From assembly GCA_036620675.1 (NCBI GenBank), contig JAZHEE010000005.1: a DNA stretch of 64,000 nucleotides, one strand, 5' to 3'. The stretch is from Jejubacter sp036620675 (GTDB lineage: Bacteria; Pseudomonadota; Gammaproteobacteria; Enterobacterales; Enterobacteriaceae). Numbering within the stretch: position 1 is the stretch's first letter; every line of letters starts with the position of its first letter. The position numbers and the translations under genes were made by a program. The notes beneath the pieces were generated by a model. That model did no database searches, was not told the origin of the DNA, and worked only from the letters and a program-made list of their open reading frames with translations. Below, piece after piece: positions 17,135 to 25,955 of the stretch.

Positions 17135-17659
17135 TTACCTCTTCTCCAGCCGGTAAAGATGGTCAGCGTGATACTGGCCGTGAAGCAGGTAGCCGTTTTC
17201 AATAACTTGCTGTAGCTGGAAAGCGCACTTTTCCAGAACCCGAACCGATCCGAGATTATCACCCAGAACCCGGGCCTCCAGGCACTGAAAACCCCCGCTA
17301 TCGAAAGCGTACCGGCACAGTGCGTCCAGCGCTTCGCTGGCCGCGCCTTTTCCCTGGGCCGCCGCGCAAATGGTATAGCCGACTTCACCGCGCCGCTGCT
17401 CAGTTGCCTGGCGAGCGATGCCGGTTTCCCCCAGTGGCTGCTCAGGACAGCGAGGATCGCGGATAATCCAGGTGACGGGGGTAAAGGTTTCCTCTTGCCA
17501 CGCCTTAAGACGCTGCTTAAACAGCGCCCGTATTTCGGCTGGCTGTGCCGTATCGGACATATAACGCATTAGCGTTTTATCCTGGCGTAACGCCAGAAAA
17601 AACGGCCAGTCGTTTTCGGATATAGGCTGCAGTATGAAACGCGGCGTTGAAATATTCAT
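17135..17659 (-). CDS. GNAT-family N-acetyltransferase (RimJ/RimL-like)
   Basis: 174 residues. It starts MNISTPRFILQPISENDWPFF, the typical opening of RimJ/RimL-type protein acetyltransferases, with the acetyl-CoA loop in AAAQGKGAASEALDALCRYAF (about residues 110-130). The ATG at 17659 has AAGGAG nine bases ahead. The stop codon is three bases from the last repeat of CRISPR array 2, so its transcript runs antisense into that array. The substrate is unknown. Confidence 0.85.
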   Translation of the reverse strand: MNISTPRFILQPISENDWPFFLALRQDKTLMRYMSDTAQPAEIRALFKQRLKAWQEETFTPVTWIIRDPRCPEQPLGETGIARQATEQRRGEVGYTICAAAQGKGAASEALDALCRYAFDSGGFQCLEARVLGDNLGSVRVLEKCAFQLQQVIENGYLLHGQYHADHLYRLEKR

Positions 17660-17680
17660 TGCGCTCCTTTTGCCCATAAA

Positions 17681-17706
17681 AAAACCACGCCGTCTGGCGT
17701 GGTTTT
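17681..17706 (-). terminator. Terminator of the DUF1471 gene
   Basis: AAAACCACGCC (17681-17691) pairs with GGCGTGGTTTT (17696-17706) around GTCT. On the minus strand it lies just behind the DUF1471 stop and ends in a T-run. Confidence 0.85.
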
Positions 17707-17722
17707 CAAATGTATTGCGAAC

Positions 17723-18013
17723 TTACTTATCGGCGTCTTTGTAGACTTCAGCAACCGCTTCAAAGTTCGGGCCGTGTTCGCGAGCGGCAACGATATGGTA
17801 GTACTTGCCGCCTTTCTCGTCGGCTTTGGCGGACAGCGCATCATGCAGATCGCTCGGTGAAGAGATTGCGCCACCAGACTGGGAAACATTGATATCACCG
17901 ACCTTCACTAACTTAAACTGATCGATTTCCTGTTTGGAAACCTGAGTGGCTGCAAAGGCGCTAAAGGAGAATGCAGACGCCACAATGGCGGCGATTAAAG
18001 CTGTTTTTTTCAT
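17723..18013 (-). CDS. DUF1471 (YhcN/BhsA-type) small periplasmic protein
   Basis: 96 residues: a signal peptide (MKKTALIAAIVASAFSFSAFA) followed by one DUF1471 domain (VGDINVSQSGGAISSPSDLHDALSAKAD; KYYHIVAAREHG). Enterobacteria carry many such small secreted proteins, tied to stress response and biofilm. The start was placed at the ATG before KKTAL because it opens the signal peptide. It is a single-gene unit with its own terminator. Confidence 0.9.
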   Translation of the reverse strand: MKKTALIAAIVASAFSFSAFAATQVSKQEIDQFKLVKVGDINVSQSGGAISSPSDLHDALSAKADEKGGKYYHIVAAREHGPNFEAVAEVYKDADK

Positions 18014-18229
18014 AGTAAAGCATCCTTGTTGGGTATTGATTGGACGTAAGACACGCATATTGAGTGTAGCCCAGACGTCGAAAAAATCTTGTTTCGAGCG
18101 AAAAAAATAGTAACAGACTGATTTCTAAATTCATATGTTTGTGTCAAACGATTACTCCTGGAATGTGGCATAGATCAGAAATACGTTTAATCGTCGCGTC
18201 CATAAAATTCATGCCTGGCTATTTCTCCA

Positions 18230-19486
18230 TCAATTCACTTGCTGAATACTGGAATTCACCGGGTGAATGGTTAAGGGAAGGGATGCCAGCCCACGCAGAA
18301 TCAGACTGTGCTGCTGCCAGCGGGCATGACCCTCCAGGAATATAGCCGGGAGCCGGTGGAGTATGGCATGAACGACCTGTTCCGCCTGCAAACGCGCCAG
18401 GGTCTGCCCAATGCACAGATGCGCGCCGGCGCCGAATCCAAGCTGGCGCTGGGCGTTTTTTCTGCCGGGAATAAAGCGATCCGCCTGTTCGAAAATTGAC
18501 TCGTCGCGATTAGCGGCGCCCAGACACAGTAGCAGGTTATCGCCGGGCCGCAGTTCGCGCCCGTAGAGCTCCAGTGCAGAGGTAACGCCGCGCCGCGCCA
18601 TTTGCAGTGGGGACTCAAAACGCATGGTTTCCAGTACAATATCGCGCACTCCTGTAGGCGTCTGTAATGCCTGAGCCCGCGCTTCAGGGTGGTTTGCCAG
18701 GGTCAGTAGCAGATTGCCAATCAGCGCCTCGCTGGTTTCACTACCGCCAATCAGCAGCGTAATGGCGTCGATACTGAACCGCTCGCTCAGCAACGCCTGA
18801 TCGTTCTGATAGCCCTTGCTTAATGCCTGCAAAAACAGCGAATCGTAAGGGCCAAAACTGCCGGTAAGCAGCTGTCTAAAAGCCGTATCCAGGTGGCGCA
18901 TTGCCGCCAATAGCCGCTCCATGCCTGGCTCGTCAATGGCGCTGGGGTCCAGCAACAGACGAATGGCATACTTCTCTTCGGCGACGATGCGCTGAAGCTC
19001 TGCGGGCAAATTCAGCCAGCGCGTAAAAAGTCTGTCCCACATCGGTGCGGCAATATCGGTAATACCGTCGAATTGCTGCGACTTCAGCGCTTGTTCCACC
19101 AGTTGGCTGGCTTCCCGGGCGACCTGGTTTTGTAGCTCCTGCCAGGGGCTGTCGCTGAACAGCGCCAGCAGCGCCTGACGATGCTGGCGATGCATCTGGC
19201 CCTCTTCGAACAGCACAAGACCGTAGATAAGCTTCCGCAGTGGGGGGGCAAGCTCACTGCCGCGGGCGCGGAATTTTGCATGCAGCTGGCGTGGAAGGGT
19301 GTCGCTGGCCAGATTTTTATCTTTCAGCGTCTTCAGCACATCGTTGTAGCGGGTCAGAATCCAGGTTCTGCCCAGTCGAACGAGCGGCTGGTTGCGGCGC
19401 ATGCCCTCATAGATGGCATAGAGATTATCGCTGAAAGTGGGGGAAGCAGGGTTAAAGCGTAGGGGCTTGATGGAACGTGAACTCAT
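18230..19486 (-). CDS. Cytochrome P450
   Basis: 418 residues, a soluble bacterial P450. The I-helix oxygen-binding motif is GGSETSEAL (about residues 250-258), the K-helix ExxR is ETMR (about 289-292), and the haem-cysteine loop is FGAGAHLCIGQTLARLQAE (about 353-371). It would hydroxylate or demethylate a small substrate using electrons from a ferredoxin and reductase, neither of which is encoded nearby. It lies 87 bases downstream of pcaQ on the same strand, beside pcaGH, which hints at an aromatic substrate; that is only inference. P450s are uncommon in this family of bacteria. Confidence 0.92.
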   Translation of the reverse strand: MSSRSIKPLRFNPASPTFSDNLYAIYEGMRRNQPLVRLGRTWILTRYNDVLKTLKDKNLASDTLPRQLHAKFRARGSELAPPLRKLIYGLVLFEEGQMHRQHRQALLALFSDSPWQELQNQVAREASQLVEQALKSQQFDGITDIAAPMWDRLFTRWLNLPAELQRIVAEEKYAIRLLLDPSAIDEPGMERLLAAMRHLDTAFRQLLTGSFGPYDSLFLQALSKGYQNDQALLSERFSIDAITLLIGGSETSEALIGNLLLTLANHPEARAQALQTPTGVRDIVLETMRFESPLQMARRGVTSALELYGRELRPGDNLLLCLGAANRDESIFEQADRFIPGRKNAQRQLGFGAGAHLCIGQTLARLQAEQVVHAILHRLPAIFLEGHARWQQHSLILRGLASLPLTIHPVNSSIQQVN

Positions 19487-19573
19487 CTCGGCACAACCTC
19501 TCTGCGTCGACGGAACGGGATCGGGGATACGTTCAGTTAAGCAGAGGGTTGCGCGCTGTCAATAAACCGGGGG

Positions 19574-20497
19574 CTAGGTCGGCATACTTTTGCGAATACA
19601 GGTCAGCAGAGCCTGAGCGCCGTGAGACAGGGGACTATCGACCCTGGTCAAAATACCGATAGGTTCGCCTGCGCCGTGGGTGGGTACCGGCAGGGCGGTC
19701 AGCGTGCCCTGGCGCAGATCCTCTTTCACGGCGCCGGAGGGAACAAACCAGACGTACTGGTAGTCTACCGTCAGCTGGCGCGACAGCGAGGCCGACAGCG
19801 TTTCGATACTGGAGGCGGGCAGTTTGCAGCCTTCGCTGGCCAGTAGCGCTTCTGCATTCTGGCGCGGCACCGTGCCTTTGGGCGAAACCACTACCGGCCA
19901 CTCCATCACCCGGCTAAGCGTGACATTGTCACGTAGCAGAGGATGATCGGGGCGCACCACCAGCTTGAGCGACTCCAGGAACAGCAGCTCATAGTTCAGG
20001 CCGGTCATCAGTTCCGGATCGGACATCCGGCCAATGCCGAGATCCAGCTCGCCGGACTTCAGCCCCGCCAGCAGCATGGTGTTGTTCATGGTCGCCACCT
20101 GCAGGGTGACATCCGCCTGCTGGCTGTGAAACTGCCCGATCACGCCAGGCAGAATGCCAAGCGCCGCAGTGGGTAAAGCGCCGATCCGCACCACATCCAA
20201 CGCCTGACCCTGCTTACGACTCAGCGAAAGTCCGGCGTGATTTAGCGCATCCAGCACCCGAACCGCGTGAATCAGGAATTGTTCACCCATCAGCGTAAGC
20301 TGGGCGCCCAGCCGGCCACGCTCAAACAGCCGTTCGCCGGTAAGCTGTTCCAGTTCATTCAGCGTTTTGGAAAGGGCCGGTTGACTAAGATTAAGAGTTT
20401 CAGCCGCACGCCCCAGCGTTCCCTGTTGGGCGACGGCCACGAATGTATGCAGATGGCGCAAGCGAATCCGCTGGCTGAAGAGACTATTTTTTTCCAT
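19574..20497 (-). CDS. pcaQ: LysR-type regulator PcaQ
   Basis: 307 residues. The N-terminal winged helix-turn-helix is RLRHLHTFVAVAQQGTLGRAAETLNLSQPALSKTL, with the DNA-recognition helix in the last third. The effector domain follows (SGELDLGIGRMSDPELMTGLNYELL). The N-terminal extension and overall pattern match PcaQ, which activates protocatechuate dioxygenase genes. It is downstream of pcaHG on the same strand with a 172-base gap. Confidence 0.85.
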   Translation of the reverse strand: MEKNSLFSQRIRLRHLHTFVAVAQQGTLGRAAETLNLSQPALSKTLNELEQLTGERLFERGRLGAQLTLMGEQFLIHAVRVLDALNHAGLSLSRKQGQALDVVRIGALPTAALGILPGVIGQFHSQQADVTLQVATMNNTMLLAGLKSGELDLGIGRMSDPELMTGLNYELLFLESLKLVVRPDHPLLRDNVTLSRVMEWPVVVSPKGTVPRQNAEALLASEGCKLPASSIETLSASLSRQLTVDYQYVWFVPSGAVKEDLRQGTLTALPVPTHGAGEPIGILTRVDSPLSHGAQALLTCIRKSMPT

Positions 20498-20635
20498 AAC
20501 CCGAAGTTAAATCCAGCACGCTAGCTGTGACAAGGTAACTTGCTTATTTTTGATAACCTGATAGCAAAATAAAATTAACATTCGTCCGGGGCTATGTCGA
20601 TGGCGGAGGAAAAATTATCGTGGCGGTGGGGGGAA

Positions 20636-20658
20636 GGTTCCGCCAGGCCGGCGGAACC
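20636..20658 (-). terminator. Hairpin behind pcaHG
   Basis: GGTTCCGCC (20636-20644) pairs with GGCGGAACC (20650-20658). It lies just past the pcaG stop on the minus strand. No clear T-run, so it may be a pause or processing site rather than a full terminator. Confidence 0.55.
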
Positions 20659-20669
20659 CGCGGGCGGGT

Positions 20670-21290
20670 TTACAGATCGAAAAAGACCGTTTCATTTTCG
20701 CCCTGCAGTCGAATATCGAACTGATAAACCACTTCGTCGCCGCGCTGCCGGCGCTTGCCGATAAGCGTGGCGCGGCGCACTTCCCACTCAATCAGGTTAA
20801 GCACCGGATCCCGGCTGTTGGCGGCGGCTTCGTCGTCGAAATACATGCGGGTGTTCAGGCCGATATTAATACCGCGGGCGACGATCCACAGATTAACGTG
20901 CGGCGCCATCAGGCGTCCGTCGCGGCCGATAACCGGGCCTGGCTTGATGGTCTCAAAACGCCAGATGCCGCTGTCGAAGTCGGAACAGGCGCGACCCCAG
21001 CCGCGGAAGTCGGGATCCAGCGCCTTGTCCTGCTGCTGGTCAGCCGGATGGTTGTAGCGCCCGGCGGCATTGGCCTGCCAGATCTCCAGCAGCACGTCGC
21101 GCACCGGCGTACCTGAACCATCGATCACCCGGCCCTCAATGGTGATGCGCTCCCCTTTGGTGTGGCTGTTGGTCAGTATGTGGCTGAAGTTATTCTCGAA
21201 AATATCGAAACCTGCGGCGTGGGGCGCCAGGCCGATGTGCACGTAGGGCCCCGCAGTCTGGGAAGCGGTTTCCGGTAAATATGTTTTCAT
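20670..21290 (-). CDS. pcaG: Protocatechuate 3,4-dioxygenase alpha subunit
   Basis: 206 residues, intradiol dioxygenase fold. It starts MKTYLPETASQTAGPYVHIGL, the standard PcaG opening, with a GSGTPVRDVLLEIWQANAAG core and WGRACSDFDSG. Together with PcaH it opens protocatechuate to beta-carboxy-cis,cis-muconate; the alpha subunit lacks the iron ligands. It overlaps pcaH (ATGA). Confidence 0.95.
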   Translation of the reverse strand: MKTYLPETASQTAGPYVHIGLAPHAAGFDIFENNFSHILTNSHTKGERITIEGRVIDGSGTPVRDVLLEIWQANAAGRYNHPADQQQDKALDPDFRGWGRACSDFDSGIWRFETIKPGPVIGRDGRLMAPHVNLWIVARGINIGLNTRMYFDDEAAANSRDPVLNLIEWEVRRATLIGKRRQRGDEVVYQFDIRLQGENETVFFDL

Positions 21291-22030
21291 AATGCGGCTC
21301 CCTGAGTGCGGTTTTCAAACAGCGTGGCCCGGTGGCCGCGCAGAACCAGATCGAAGCGATAGGCCAGACAGTCCAGCGGCACCGCCGCCGACATATCCAG
21401 TTCGGCTATCAGGGTACGTACCGCGTCGTCATCGCCCAGAGTACGCACGATGGGGCACTGCTTAATCAGCGGATCGCCCTCAAAGTACATCTGAGTAATC
21501 AGGCGCTGGCCGAAACTGTCGCCGGACAGCGAAAAATGGATATGCGCCGGGCGCCAGTCGCTGACCTGGTTGCGCCACGGATAAGGGCCGGGTTTGATGG
21601 TGCGAAAGGCGTAGTAGCCGTTTTCATCGGTCAGCATCCGTCCGCAGCCGCCGAAGTTGGGATCGATAGGCGCCAGATACTGATCCTTCTTGTGGCGGTA
21701 GCGACCGCCGGCGTTAGCCTGCCATACCTCCACCAGGGCGTTTTTCACCGGTCGACCGAATCCGTCGCGCACAAAACCGTGGACGATAATGCGTTCGCCG
21801 ATGGGTAGCCCCTGTTTGGCATAGTTAAGGATAAGATCGTTATCTTTGGGGCCTGGCTCGTGGGTGCTGAACACCGGCCCGGTGATCTCAGAAAGCGAAT
21901 TTTGCAGCGAAATTAATGCATTGCGCGGTGAACGCAGCACGCTGGTCTTATAGCCCGGCGTATATGCCGGTGGGTGGTGGCGATAGTCGCGGTGCACCAG
22001 TTCACGGGGGGACCATTTTTCGTCGTTCAT
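21287..22030 (-). CDS. pcaH: Protocatechuate 3,4-dioxygenase beta subunit
   Basis: 247 residues and the catalytic subunit. The iron(III) ligands of the family are visible as the Tyr of GGRYRHK, the Tyr in GYYAFRTIKPG and two His in WRPAHIHFSLSG. The N-terminal segment YRHHPPAYTPGYKTSVLRSP is typical. The GGGxY-like loop here is CGRMLTDENGYY. It is the first gene of pcaHG, reading left from the shared intergenic region with ydcJ. Confidence 0.95.
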   Translation of the reverse strand: MNDEKWSPRELVHRDYRHHPPAYTPGYKTSVLRSPRNALISLQNSLSEITGPVFSTHEPGPKDNDLILNYAKQGLPIGERIIVHGFVRDGFGRPVKNALVEVWQANAGGRYRHKKDQYLAPIDPNFGGCGRMLTDENGYYAFRTIKPGPYPWRNQVSDWRPAHIHFSLSGDSFGQRLITQMYFEGDPLIKQCPIVRTLGDDDAVRTLIAELDMSAAVPLDCLAYRFDLVLRGHRATLFENRTQGAAL

Positions 22031-22108
22031 GGCGGGCTCCGGTTAGTTGAGTACAGGTGTTGTTGTTATCATTTGTGATGCTCCGCCCGTCAGTGTCCGT
22101 AAAATAAT

Positions 22109-22120
22109 TGTTAATTAACA
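22109..22120. promoter_or_regulatory. Palindrome in the pcaH-ydcJ divergent region
   Basis: TGTTAATTAACA is a perfect 12-base palindrome about 80 bases upstream of pcaH, in AT-rich sequence. It fits a LysR-type site (T-N11-A), possibly for PcaQ, but this is only a guess. Confidence 0.4.
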
Positions 22121-22280
22121 GTGAAATTATGGCGATTTTTTAATAACCCGCAGTTATCTATCCTGAACGTTCGCGTTTGCGCAACGCGATGTAAAGGCGA
22201 TCACAAAAAGTAAATTCTTTCCACCATTTGCCCGGCGCTTTCCTACTCTTTCCTCCATTAACCACTGGAGGGGTGAAAGC

Positions 22281-23624
22281 ATGGTGAACAACGTCACGGC
22301 TGATGAGATCCGGGAGAAATTCTCCCAGGCGATGTCGGCCATGTACCAGCAGGAGGTGCCGCAGTACGGCACGCTGCTGGAGCTGGTAGCCGATGTCAAT
22401 TTAGGGGTTCTGGAGAAAAACCCTGGCCTGCATGAGCAACTGGCGAACGCCGATGAACTGTCACGCCTGAATGTGGAACGCCACGGGGCGATTCGCGTTG
22501 GCACGGCCCATGAACTGGAAACGCTGCGTCGCATTTTTAAGGTGATGGGGATGTTTCCGGTGGGCTATTACGACCTGTCGCAAGCGGGGGTGCCGGTTCA
22601 CTCGACCGCTTTTCGCCCCATTGAAGAGGCTTCGCTTTCCCGTAATCCGTTCCGGGTCTTTACCTCGCTGCTGCGGCTGGAGCTGATTCCCGACGAAGGG
22701 CTGCGGCGCCAGGCAGAGTCGATTCTGGCGCAGCGCCATATCTTTACCCCCGGTTGTATTACGCTATTGTCGCGTTACGAGCAGCAGCGCGGATTCAGCG
22801 AAGCCGAAGCGGATGCGTTTGTCGGCGAGGTGCTGGAAACCTTCCGCTGGCAGCGCCACGCCACGGTGGACGCCGCCACTTATGGCGCGTTGCATCAGGC
22901 CCACCGGCTGATTGCCGATGTGGTCTGCTTCCGCGGCTGTCATATCAACCATCTGACGCCGAGAACCCTGGATATCGACCGGGTACAGGCCCAGATGCCT
23001 GAGCGCGGTATCGCGCCTAAAATGGTGATTGAGGGCCCGCCGCGCCGGGCGTTGCCGATTCTGCTGCGCCAGACCAGCTTTAAAGCGCTGGAAGAGCCGA
23101 TTTTGTTCAGCGACCAGCAGCCGGGCAGCCATACGGCGCGCTTCGGGGAAATCGAACAGCGCGGTATGGCGCTGACGCCGAAAGGGCGGGCGCTGTACGA
23201 TACGCTGCTGCGTGAAGCGGGTAGCGCTACCGATAACCTGACCCATCAGCTCCATTTACAGGAGGTGTTCAGCCGCTTTCCGGATGATGCCCGGGAGGTG
23301 CGCCGCCAGGGACTGGGCTATTTCCGCTATCGCCTGACTCCCGCCGGTGAAGCGCATCGTGCCGCCATTGAACCCGGCTGCGATCCGGAACCCTTGATCG
23401 ACTGTGGCTGGCTGGTGGCGCATCCCATCACCTATGAGGATTTCCTGCCGGTAAGCGCTGCCGGGATTTTCCAGTCCAATCTGGGGGAGGAAACCCGCAC
23501 GCTGAGCCACGGTAACGCCAGCCGCAGTGATTTTGAAATGGCGCTGGGAGCCTCGGTGCTCAATGAGTTTGCACTCTATCAGGAACTGGAAAAACGCAGC
23601 AAACGGCGTTGCGGTCTGCTCTGA
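22281..23624 (+). CDS. ydcJ: YdcJ, DUF1338 (2-oxoadipate dioxygenase/decarboxylase family)
   Basis: 447 residues, the length of E. coli YdcJ. It is a vicinal-oxygen-chelate metalloenzyme related to HglS, which converts 2-oxoadipate to 2-hydroxyglutarate. The first metal His is in LNVERHGAIRVGTAHELETL (about residue 70), a second in FRGCHINHLTPRTLDID (about 225), and the Glu ligand is near EIEQRGMALTPKGRALYD (about 290). GGAGGGG lies ahead of the ATG. It starts the block syntenic with E. coli ydcJ-opgD-rimL-ydcK-tehAB. Confidence 0.92.
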   Translation: MVNNVTADEIREKFSQAMSAMYQQEVPQYGTLLELVADVNLGVLEKNPGLHEQLANADELSRLNVERHGAIRVGTAHELETLRRIFKVMGMFPVGYYDLSQAGVPVHSTAFRPIEEASLSRNPFRVFTSLLRLELIPDEGLRRQAESILAQRHIFTPGCITLLSRYEQQRGFSEAEADAFVGEVLETFRWQRHATVDAATYGALHQAHRLIADVVCFRGCHINHLTPRTLDIDRVQAQMPERGIAPKMVIEGPPRRALPILLRQTSFKALEEPILFSDQQPGSHTARFGEIEQRGMALTPKGRALYDTLLREAGSATDNLTHQLHLQEVFSRFPDDAREVRRQGLGYFRYRLTPAGEAHRAAIEPGCDPEPLIDCGWLVAHPITYEDFLPVSAAGIFQSNLGEETRTLSHGNASRSDFEMALGASVLNEFALYQELEKRSKRRCGLL

Positions 23625-23665
23625 ACAAGGTACTCTTACGGGCGTGTTTTCTAAAGGACAGCAGT

Positions 23666-25171
23666 ATGAAAAGGCCCGGCACGCCTATGGTCACCCTGAG
23701 TCAGGGGCAGCTTATTGGTCAGATTGAACAGGATATTTCCGTGTGGCGCGGCATTCCCTATGCCGCGCCGCCGGTGGGAGAAGGGCGCTGGCGCGCGCCG
23801 CGCCCGCCGGTTCCCTGGCACGGCGTACGTCAGGCAGACAGGTTTGCGCCCGCCGCCTGGCAGAGTATCGAAGCCTGCCGTGAGGTGGGCGGCGGCGATC
23901 CCGGCACCTTTTGTGAAGACTGCCTGTATCTGAATATCTGGGCGCCGGCGCAGTACGACCAGCCGCTGCCGGTGATGGTCTGGCTGCACGGTGGCGGCTA
24001 CACTATCGGCGCGGGTAGCCTGCCTCCCTATGAAGGAAGCGCCCTGGCCCGCCGCGGTGTGGTGGTGGTCACGGTCAATTACCGCCTCGGACATCTGGGA
24101 TTCTTCGCCCATCCGGCGCTTGCGGGGGAAGACCCGGAGGGGCCGCTGGCCAACTTCGGCCTGCTGGATCAGATAGCCGCCCTGGAGTGGGTGCGCGATA
24201 ACATCGCCGCATTCGGTGGCGATCCGCAAAATATCACGCTGTTCGGTGAGTCGGCGGGCGGGCGCAGCGTGCTGTCGCTGCTGGTATCGCCGCTGTCCGC
24301 CGGGCTGTTTCATAAAGCGATCGCCCAGAGCGCTTATACCCTGGCCGATGAGCCGTTCAGCGAAGCCACGGCCCGGGGGGAAGCGGTGGCCCGCCATCTG
24401 GGGCTGGAAAAGAGTTCCGCCGCGCAGCTGCGCGCGCTGCCTGCCGATGCCTTTTGGCCGCTTGCCAGCCCGCTGGGAATGGGGCCGGTGCCCATTTGCG
24501 GCGATAGGGTATTACCGCAGCCCATGCTGGAAAGCCTGATGGCCGGGCGCCAGCACCCCATGCCGCTGATGATCGGCAGCAACAGCGATGAAGCCAGCGT
24601 GATGGGGGTGTTTGGCGTTGACCTGGCGCAGCAAATCCAGCGTATGCGTCGCGATCACCGGTTCGGGCTGGCGCTAATCCGCATGCTTTATCCGGGGGTA
24701 CGCGGCGATGAAGCTCTGGGGCGTCAGGTCAGCCGCGATATGGCCTTTACCACTATGGGCTTTGTGGCGATGCAGGCTCAGCGGCGTCTGGATCAGCCCT
24801 GCTGGCGTTACTGGTTTGACTATGTCGCCGAAGCAGAGCACGCCACCTATCCCTGGGGCGCCTGGCACGGTAATGAAATCCCCTATGTGTTCGATACTCT
24901 CGGTACGATTGCGCCGTCGCGGGAATACGCTACCGGCGAGGATCTGGCCTTCGCCGCCCGGGTGGCGGACTACTGGGTGTCCTTCGCCCGCCTGAAGCCG
25001 GGACAAACCGTGCTGCCGGGGCCTCTTGAGTGGCCCGCCAGCAAGGGGGGCGCCGATCGCCTGATGCGCCTGGGTATCGACCGGCGCCCGGGCTTTAAGC
25101 TGGAGCGCCGCTTTATGCGCGCCCGCTCGCTGCTGTTTAAGCGGGTAATGAGGCAGCACGTCACGCTGTAG
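23666..25171 (+). CDS. Carboxylesterase type B
   Basis: 501 residues, alpha/beta-hydrolase. Markers in order are VWRGIPYAAPPVGEGRW near residue 27, EDCLYLNIWAP near 85, the nucleophile elbow FGESAGGRSVL near 195, and a late WHGNEIPYVF supplying the catalytic His. It is related to para-nitrobenzyl esterase and has no signal peptide. The ATG at 23666 has AAGGA eight bases ahead. Its 3' end overlaps the convergent NTPase gene by 11 bases. It lies between ydcJ and opgD, which are adjacent in E. coli, so it is an insertion. Confidence 0.9.
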   Translation: MKRPGTPMVTLSQGQLIGQIEQDISVWRGIPYAAPPVGEGRWRAPRPPVPWHGVRQADRFAPAAWQSIEACREVGGGDPGTFCEDCLYLNIWAPAQYDQPLPVMVWLHGGGYTIGAGSLPPYEGSALARRGVVVVTVNYRLGHLGFFAHPALAGEDPEGPLANFGLLDQIAALEWVRDNIAAFGGDPQNITLFGESAGGRSVLSLLVSPLSAGLFHKAIAQSAYTLADEPFSEATARGEAVARHLGLEKSSAAQLRALPADAFWPLASPLGMGPVPICGDRVLPQPMLESLMAGRQHPMPLMIGSNSDEASVMGVFGVDLAQQIQRMRRDHRFGLALIRMLYPGVRGDEALGRQVSRDMAFTTMGFVAMQAQRRLDQPCWRYWFDYVAEAEHATYPWGAWHGNEIPYVFDTLGTIAPSREYATGEDLAFAARVADYWVSFARLKPGQTVLPGPLEWPASKGGADRLMRLGIDRRPGFKLERRFMRARSLLFKRVMRQHVTL

Positions 25172-25700
25172 GCAGCCTGGATCGCAGCCAGCGGGCGCGG
25201 GCTGCCGCCGGTAGCGGCGGAACCATCACCACCTGATAGCCGCAGGCGCGATACAGGCGCAGCATCACCCGGGCGGTGGCCACCGCCTCATCCCAGCTCT
25301 GGCGGCGTTCGTCGTCCTGGCGGTAAATATCGCGCCAGGGTGGGGCAAAAAAGACCCGGGGCGCGTAACGACAGGCGCTGACGGCCTGCAACATTCGGGG
25401 GGGCGCGTTCAGCCCGCACAGTTGCAGATAACCCAGCGAATCCGGAATTCCGCGGTCGAACAGTACCGGCGCCGAAGCGCCTTCATGTATCTGCCAGCCG
25501 GCAATATCACGTTCCAGCATCCGCATGGCGAAGGCCAGTCGGTCGGCCCAGGGCAGGGCGTTGCCGCCCTGGCGCTGCTGTTCGCGAATAATGGCGCGTC
25601 CGCTTTCCGGCCAGGTTGTGATGCCGGCGTCGTTCAGAGCGTGCAGCAGGGTGGATTTACCGGCGCCGGGCCCGCCGGTCAGGATGTAGCGCAGATTCAT
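25161..25700 (-). CDS. P-loop NTPase (AAA_28-like)
   Basis: 179 residues. It starts MNLRYILTGGPGAGKSTLLHALNDAG, a Walker A at residues 9-17. A DRGIPDSLGYL segment (about 96-106) resembles the substrate lid of kinases. Such proteins are small ATPases or kinases of unknown substrate. The ATG 25700 follows GGAG at nine bases. It ends inside the convergent esterase gene. Confidence 0.8.
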   Translation of the reverse strand: MNLRYILTGGPGAGKSTLLHALNDAGITTWPESGRAIIREQQRQGGNALPWADRLAFAMRMLERDIAGWQIHEGASAPVLFDRGIPDSLGYLQLCGLNAPPRMLQAVSACRYAPRVFFAPPWRDIYRQDDERRQSWDEAVATARVMLRLYRACGYQVVMVPPLPAAARARWLRSRLPTA

Positions 25701-25955
25701 AAGGCGTTTCTCCATAGCTTGAGAACTGTCTGAAATTAGATCAGGCAGCGCGAAGCGTATCGGTTTGGTCGGCCGCTGTCCGCTGCGTCACCAACGGGGC
25801 AGGCAGCGGTAATGGGGGAAATTAAAGAGTCTGAAAATGGACGGAATTTTGTCTGGCGTGGGTGGTCATATCTGGGGCATTATTTTGACAATGTTTCCCC
25901 CGCAGGGGAAGTGAAATACACCAGGTAACATCAAAATAAGGACGATTTCTCAGGC

